Shown here: in pieces, positions 57,703-64,000 of the stretch
Layout: every line of letters starts with the position of its first letter
How positions within the stretch are numbered: the first letter of the stretch is position 1
Origin: Rhinopithecus roxellana
Lineage: Eukaryota > Chordata > Mammalia > Primates > Cercopithecidae
Direction of reading: 5' to 3'
Length of the DNA stretch: 64,000 nucleotides
Assembly (NCBI RefSeq): GCF_007565055.1
Contig: NC_044551.1
Coordinates: 99,596,266 to 99,660,265 of the forward strand
Notes under the pieces: model-generated
What the model was told of the DNA's origin: nothing
The model's database searches: none
What the model saw: only the letters and a program-made list of their open reading frames with translations
Translations under genes and position numbers: made by a program

Positions 57703-58246
57703 AGACCAAGTAGACCTGGAGGTGTCAAGCTCTCTTGGGATAACCTCCTGGCTTGTCCATCATCAAGTACTTTGGGATTCCAGGACTTGGATGCTTCATT
57801 GTGTGTGCAGCTTGGGAAGAGTGTGAGCACACCCCGATACTCTGCATTTAGGATTTTAAATTTTCTGAGTTATGACTCTATTTGAAAATATTATAGATGC
57901 TTTTGATACCTTCCTAAAGGAAATACACACATAGGCATACAACGTTTTGCACCAAATTTTATGGCCTTCACCACTTCTCTAGGGGAATCATAATACAAGG
58001 AAGGTTAAAGAATTCCTGCTCTAGAATTTCACTCTTGGAGTGCTGCTTGTAAAAACAAAGATTAAACATAGCTAAACAGACATTGAACAAGTGGTGTAAT
58101 TAAATTCACATTTAACAAAATAATGGTTATTAGAAGTTGGTGGATAAAAAGATCACCTTGGGAATTTTATGTATACACACAGAAGTTTTGACTGTGTGCT
58201 TAATTTACATATTTGCCTCTTAGCACTGTGGCAAGTTAGTAGAAAC
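57703..58246. other. Unique sequence
   Basis: Nothing recognised. Confidence 0.45.
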
Positions 58247-58320
58247 TAATAATTAGAGCCAGCATTTCTTATGTTCTGGGTACTGTGATAGGTGCTTTAT
58301 GCTCATTATCTCCAAATGCA
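58247..58320 (-). mobile_element. MIR fragment
   Basis: 'tagagccagcatttcttatgttctggg' to 'ggtgctttatgctcattatctcc' follows the MIR complement. Confidence 0.6.
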
Positions 58321-58804
58321 GGCCTATGTTAGGGGTGGGGGTGGCAGGAGGGCCATTTAGCCTTATTCTTACTCTCATTCACGAAGGACCTCAGATTTAG
58401 ACTTTTGATGTTATCTTCAAATTAGGTTATGCTCACAGGCACAGGAGCACACCAACAGAATCCAGGAACTTATTCATCATGCAATTTTTAGATTTTTGAC
58501 CCTTAATAGACTATATAGTCTGTAGTACATTTTGAATGAATATTTTAAAATTCTGAACTTTCCATAAGAGTAGCACAATCATATACATATATATATTTAG
58601 ATATTCATCAAATATACATTTTTAAAATAGTTCACCATTTTTTAAACTTGTTTTCACATTTTCTCTTTTCTAGCATTCTTAGAATCTCAGAAACTAGCAG
58701 TGGCCTTGGGCCTTTATTGACCTCTGCAAGGTTCTCTACACCACAGTCCTTCAAGACTTATCATTACATAGACAAGGGAGAGGGATTTCTCCCCAGGTCA
58801 CCCT
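58321..58804. other. Unique sequence
   Basis: Nothing recognised except TATA-rich bases at 58583-58598. Confidence 0.45.
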
Positions 58805-58901
58805 AGCCTATCTGCTTCAGTAGATGATGTGGGGCCTGGGCAGATGCATTTTTAATAGCTTCTCAGTGCTTGTGATGTACACTAAAGTTTGAGAACCATC
58901 A
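58805..58901 (+). mobile_element. MER5A-like fragment (hAT)
   Basis: 'gtggggcctgggcagatgc', 'gtgatgtacactaaagtttg' and the terminal 'gagaaccat' match the second half of MER5A. Confidence 0.75.
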
Positions 58902-59454
58902 GGCTAAGGAGAAGAAAGCCAGGGCTTAAACAGTCCATAGGGAAGGTTTTTGGATTTCCTAGGCTGTTAAACTTCTAGAGTTCACTGTGCCTCTTGAGGG
59001 AGGGTGATGTATACAACCATAAGTCCCTACAAAGATTTCATATTTAGAGAATGTCAGAGCAGTGAAAGACAGTTGACCTCAGTGAGCACCTAGAATACCT
59101 GACTAAATTTGTGGAGCGGAGAATTAATGAGTGACTCTACAATGGAAAATAAAACTCATGTCTTAATTCTGTATCACAGTGTCTAACACACTTAGTACTT
59201 GACTTAATGGCCCATTTAACAGCTATGAAGAGGGGAGACCACTGCAACCATTCTTTCATTGCTCTGAGATTTTAAAAAAAAGTATACAAATGATGGAAAG
59301 AATAGATGATAACTGAATTCAGGCAGCAACAATGACTCATACAATGGGGAAATTGAAATTAGAAAGAGAACCAAAGGTCTGTATCAGGCAACCCAGGCCA
59401 TCTTAATAAGGCAGGTAACCTTATAATGCTATGCTCCTGGGCCATTGCCATTAT
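58902..59454. other. Unique sequence
   Basis: Nothing recognised. Confidence 0.45.
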
Positions 59455-59460
59455 TCCAGT

Positions 59461-59727
59461 TTTTTTCTTTCTTTCTTTCTATTTTTTTTTAATTTAAGTT
59501 CTAGGGTACGTGTACACAACGTGCAGGTTTGATACGTAGGTATACATGTGCCATGTTGGTTTGTTGCACCCATCAACTCATCATTTACATTAGGTATATC
59601 TCCTAATGCTATCCCTCCCCCAGCTCCCCATCCCCCAACAGGCCCCGGTGTGTGACGTTCCCCACCCTGTGTCCAAGTGATCTCATTGTTCAATTCCCAC
59701 CTATTACTGAGAACATGTGGTGTTTGG
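59461..59727 (-). mobile_element. L1PA 3' end, part of a 5'-inverted insertion
   Basis: T-rich tail with (TTTC)n (59461-59492), then the L1PA 3' UTR complement. It stops at 'gaacatgtggtgtttgg' and joins sense ORF2. Left TSD candidate 'tccagt' at 59455-59460. Confidence 0.93.
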
Positions 59728-61507
59728 GGTTGCAATCCTAGTCTCTGATAAAACAGACTTTAAACCAGCAAAGATCAAAAGAGACAAAGAAGGCCATTAC
59801 ATAATGGTAAAGGGGTCAATTCAGCAACAAGAGCTAACTATGCTGAATATATATGCATCCAATACAGGAGCACCCAGATTCATAAAGCAAGTCCTCAGAG
59901 ACCTACAAAGAGACTTAGACTCCCACACAATAATAATGGGAGACTTTAACACCCCACTGTCAATATTAGATCAACATGACAGAAAGTTAACAAGGATATC
60001 CAGGACTTGAACTCATCTCTGCACCAAGCAGACCTAATAGACATCTACAGAACTCTCCACCCCAAATCAACAGAATATACATTCTTCTCAGCACCACATC
60101 GTACTTATTCCAAAATTGACCACATAGTTGGAAGTAAAGCACTCCTCAGCAAATGTAATAGAAATCACAACAAACTGTCTCCCAGACCACAGTGCAATCA
60201 AGTTAGAACTCAGGATTAAGAAACTCACTCAGAACTGCACAACTATATGGAAACTGAACAACCTGCTCCTGTGTGACTACTAGGTAAATAACGAAATGAA
60301 GGCAGAAATAAAGATGTTCTTTGAAACCGATGAGAACAAAGACACAACGTACCAGAATCTCTAAGACACATTTAAAGCAGAGTCTAGGGAAATGTATAGC
60401 GCTAAATGTCCACAAGAGAAAGCAGGAAAGATCTAAAATTGACACCCTAACATCACAATTAAAAGAACTAGAGAAGCAAGAGTAAACAAATTCAAAAGCT
60501 AGCAGAAGACAAGAAATAACTAAGATCAGAGCAGAACTGAAGGAGATAGAGACACAAAAAACCCTTCAAAAAAATCAATGAATCCGGGAGCTGTTTTTTT
60601 GAAAAGATCAACAAAATCGATAGACCACTAGCAAGAATAATAAAGAAGAAAAGAGAGAAGAATCAAATAGACACAATAAAAAGTGATAAAGGGGATATCA
60701 CCACCGATCCCACAGAAATACAAACTGCCATCAGGGAATATTATAAACACCGCTATGCAAATGAAAATCTAGAAGAAATGGATAAATTCCTGGACACATG
60801 CACCCTCCCAAGACTAAACCAGGAAGAAGTTGAATCTCTGAATAGACCAATAACAGGCTCTGAAATTGAGGCAATAAGTAATAGCCTACCAACCAAAAAA
60901 AGTCCAGGACCAGACGAATTCACAGCCAAATTCTACCAGAGGTACAGGGGAGCTGATACCATTCCATCTGAAATGATTCCAATCAATAGAAAAAGAGGGA
61001 GTCCTTCCTAACTCATTTTATGAGGCCAGCATCATCCTGATACCAAAGCCTGGCAGAGACATAACAAAAAATAGAATTTCGACCAATATCCCTGATACGA
61101 ACATCGATGCGAAAATCCTCAGTAAAATACTGGCAAACCGAATCCAGCAGCACATCAAAAAACTTATCCACCATGATCAAGTTGGCTTCATCCCTGGGAT
61201 GCAAGGCTGGTTCAACATATGTAAATCAATAAACATAATCCATCACATAGAACCGACGACAAAAACCACATGATTATCTCAATAGATGCAGAAAAGGCCT
61301 TTGACAAAATTCAACAACGCTTCATGCTAAAAACTCTCAATAAACTAGGTATTGATGGGACGTATCTCAAAATAACAAGAGCTATTTATGACAAACCCAC
61401 AACCAATATTGTACTGAAAGGGCAAAAACTGGAAGCATTCCCTTTGAAAACTGGCACAAGACAGGGATGCCCTCTCTCACCACTGCTATTCAACATGGTG
61501 TTGGAAG
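59728..61507 (+). mobile_element. L1PA ORF2 segment, inverted part of the same insertion
   Basis: Sense ORF2 from the endonuclease domain ('VAILVSDKTDFKP', 'IIMGDFNTPLS', 'KIDHI') to the reverse transcriptase motif 'GTRQGCPLSPLLFN', ending just after it. The right TSD candidate 'tccagt' is at 61508-61513. About 1.5 kb of L1 between the two parts is missing. Frameshifts break ORF2 between 60010 and 61270. Confidence 0.93.
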
Positions 61508-61612
61508 TCCAGTACTGTTATCCTTAAACAGTAGCAATGAAATCTTGACTTTCCACCTAGAGAAAATGCCGATTGAAGAAGATTCTTAGGGCAATGTCCC
61601 TGTCCCTGCCTT

Positions 61613-61630
61613 AAAGACAATAATGTATTG
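61613..61630. repeat. Left TSD of AluS, carrying the LTR's first bases
   Basis: 'aaagacaataatgtattg', an exact copy of 61924-61941. Confidence 0.95.
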
Positions 61631-61923
61631 CCAGGTGCAGTGGCTCAAGCCTGTAATCTCAGCACTTTGGGAAGCCAAGGTGGGCGGATCACTTGAGGTC
61701 AGGAGTTCGAGACAAGCCTGGCCAACATGGTGAAACCCTGTCTCTACTAAAAATGCAAAAGCTAGCTGGGTATGGTGGCAGGTGCCCGTAATCCCAGCTA
61801 CTTGGGAGGCTGAGGCAGGAGAATTGGTTGAACCTGGAAGGCAGAGATTGCAGTGAGTCCAGATCGTGCCATTGCACTCCAGCCTGGGGGACAAGAGTGA
61901 AACTTCCTCTAAAAAGAAAAAAA
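61631..61923 (+). mobile_element. AluS
   Basis: Full-length, tail with AAAAAG interruption, and an exact 18-bp TSD (61613-61630 and 61924-61941). The minus-strand frames 61586-62174 are Alu plus LTR antisense. Confidence 0.97.
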
Positions 61924-61939
61924 AAAGACAATAATGTAT

Positions 61940-62293
61940 TGATATGGTTTGGCCATGTCCCCACCCAAATCTCATCTTGAGTTGTAGTTCCCATAATCCC
62001 CACATGTCGTGGAAGGGACCAGGTGGAGATAACTGAGTCATGGGGGCAGTTTCCCCCATCACATTCTGGTGATGGTGAGTTTTCACAAGATCTGTTGGTT
62101 TTATAAAGGGCTTCTCCCTTCACTAGGCACTCATTCTCTTTCCCTCTGCCCTGTGAAGAGGTGCCTTCTACCATGATTGTAAACTTCCTGAGGCCTCCCC
62201 AGCCATGCTAAACTGAGTCAATTAAACCTCTTTTCTTTATAAATTACTCAGTCTTGGGCAGTTCTTTATAACAGGGTGAGAATGGACTAATAC
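61940..62293 (+). mobile_element. MaLR solo LTR (THE1/MST type)
   Basis: TGATATGG start, 'aggtggagataactgagtc', 'gtcaattaaacctcttttc', end 'gaatggactaatac'. Full LTR, no internal region. Confidence 0.94.
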
Positions 62294-62879
62294 ATTAATA
62301 ATTTAAAGGCAACAGTTAGTACTACAAGAAACTAAGGCATAACAAAAGCTAGTATTTATTAAGTCTGACAGCCTAAATTACATAGGAAGTAGTCTAATAA
62401 TCAGCAATGAAAAACCTTAAATTTAAGCAATTTTTTTTTCAGTTTTTAGGAATGTTCTAGTTGCATTAGGCATCTTACGTGTGTCTACTACAGCCTCTTC
62501 CTAGCAAGAGAAGACTTCACAAAGGAGTCATAATAAAGAGCATGTTTTCTTTGAAAGTGTTTACTTGGGAACTGTACTAATCTATTAACCTGAACTCTTC
62601 TTTGTTCTTTCTAGAGGGAACACTTCTTATTTTTCTTTTTTACTCTTTCATCACTATTTGACTCTTTGTATTTTGATTTCCCATTTGGAATATCTTACCG
62701 AAAATTCTGGTGTGTGGGAGTTAACAAAAAATGCTTTACATAATAATAAGGCTAATCTTTTTTTTTTGAAATAAGATTCCCTTTTCTATTCCACAGAAAG
62801 TCTTGCAGCTGTATTTTCAGTCTTTGTTTTACAAATGTCTATTTGTCTTCTTCTCATTTCTTATCTTCATTTAAAGAAT
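62294..62879. other. Unique AT-rich sequence
   Basis: Nothing recognised. Confidence 0.45.
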
Positions 62880-63270
62880 ACTGGTTCTATTTCCTTTTAA
62901 TATAGACACCATTTAAAAAAATACATGTTCACTATAGAAAAATGTATTGACAATTTAAGCTAAAAGGAAGATAAAATACAGAATTTATGCCACGCAGTGA
63001 CAATTGCTCTTGCATTTTTAGCACATTCTTACGGAATATTACTATTGTGTGTATATATACCTCATATAAAATACATGGTTGATTACACTATTTTACTTCT
63101 ATTTTTATACAACTTTCTTGGTTAAGAAATATACCTCCAGTATCAGTTCAGATGTCAGAAACACATTTCATTGTATGGGTATGCTATAATTTACTCAGTC
63201 AGTTCCTTACTACACTGGGATATCTACTTTCTTTCCAGTCTTTATTTTAAACAATGTTAAAACATTCTGT
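62880..63270 (-). mobile_element. Ancient L1 remnant (L1ME-like)
   Basis: 'aatacatgttcactatagaaaaatg', 'cattgtatgggtatgctataatttactcagtc', 'ctttccagtctttattttaaac' follow the antisense 3' UTR of an old L1. Confidence 0.5.
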
Positions 63271-64000
63271 AGTTAAATCTTGCCATAATTCAGTCTCATT
63301 TTTTGGATCCTCCATAAACTTCTGCAACTTTTATAACATTAATTTTTTATTTGTTGATGTTTTAAAAAGGTTTTTAAATTTTAAGATTCAACAAATATTT
63401 ATTTTTACTGTATGTAAGTGTTTTAGCTTTCCTTGTGAACAGGAGGCTCAAGGTATAATTCTTTGTAATTAAACCCCATGATCTTGCTCCTGGGTATCAT
63501 GTAACTGATCAGCAATAGTTTATATAACTTTAAAAAGACATTCAAACACATGCATCCCTTATTTCTTGCAATTAGCAGTTCTAAATAATGACCCTTGATG
63601 ATGTGAAAGGTTTAGCCCAATGTGCCACATACTTTCACCTTTTTATCTGTTGAAAATGAGAGAAGATGGGCTTAGTGAGTTGTGGGCTCTCCTGCTCTAG
63701 CTTGGGAGACCTTAGCTCACACTGGCAACTTTTCTTTTGTGATAGACAGTCAAGGCTCAGGTGACTCTCGAGATAAAGTGACTCTGTTGTGATAAAGAAG
63801 CCTCTTCTATGGGAACATTAGTCTTTGACCAATCCTTTATTAATTAGAAACATGTGCCTGATTTTTAAAAATGCATTTAACATTCAATCTATACAGTACC
63901 AAACTTTCAAGACTTTAAATCCTTGTAGACTTTTTGCACTACTAATTACTACCTTACCTCAAAAACACCACACTCTTTTACAAGTCATTGAAATAAATGC
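63271..64000. other. Unique sequence to the window end
   Basis: No gene or repeat recognised. The 72-codon frame 63254-63472 has no known content. Confidence 0.45.

Noticed and set aside
61586..62174. 160-codon minus-strand frames
   Set aside because: They run across an antisense AluS into an LTR; the peptides are the familiar Alu antisense translation.

Overview
The window looks like nuclear DNA of an Old World monkey (macaque, baboon or guenon type). It is AT-rich and non-coding, and made of nested primate retrotransposons. The species call rests on the young Alu copies. They begin 'ctcaagcctgtaatc' rather than 'ctcacgcctgtaatc', and several carry 'gagatccggccactgcact' or its complement, forms typical of cercopithecoid AluY lineages. 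I found no cellular protein-coding gene, tRNA, rRNA, CpG island or CRISPR array. The long open frames are pieces of L1 ORF1/ORF2, antisense shadows of Alu, or chance frames in LTRs.

Layout. 1-6.9 kb: the tail of one L1PA, old Alu fragments, a Tigger-like DNA transposon inside an ancient L1, an Alu/L1 chimera and a short sense L1PA. 6.9-11.9 kb: a 5-kb antisense L1PA, 5'-truncated in ORF1, with an AluY inside it and an unusually long flanking duplication. 12.7-19.0 kb: ancient antisense L1M copies carrying three AluYs and a MER20. 19-30.9 kb: the most repeat-poor part, with MIR traces, one MST/THE1-type LTR, an Alu monomer, an AluY and a sense L1PA. 30.9-43.8 kb: scattered Alus and MIRs, a class I ERV solo LTR, a probable antisense ERV LTR, microsatellites, a very young-looking AluY and a MER21-type LTR. 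43.9-51.3 kb: a nearly full-length antisense L1MA, interrupted by three Alus (one of which holds a MaLR LTR) and ending in a GC-richer imperfect tandem array at its 5' side. 51.3-59.4 kb: mostly unique DNA with two MLT1-type LTRs, one holding another LTR. 59.5-62.3 kb: a 5'-inverted (twin-primed) L1PA, then an AluS placed exactly at the edge of a MaLR LTR. 62.3-64 kb: ancient L1 remnant and unique DNA.

Nothing here acts as a gene system. What the sequence records is insertion history: L1 enzymes moved L1 and Alu copies, and nesting gives relative ages (L1M, MIR and MLT1 oldest; MaLR LTRs and AluS in the middle; AluY and L1PA youngest). Repeat family names come from remembered consensus sequences, not from a database search, so subfamily labels are approximate. 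Boundaries are exact only where a target-site duplication (TSD) is given.
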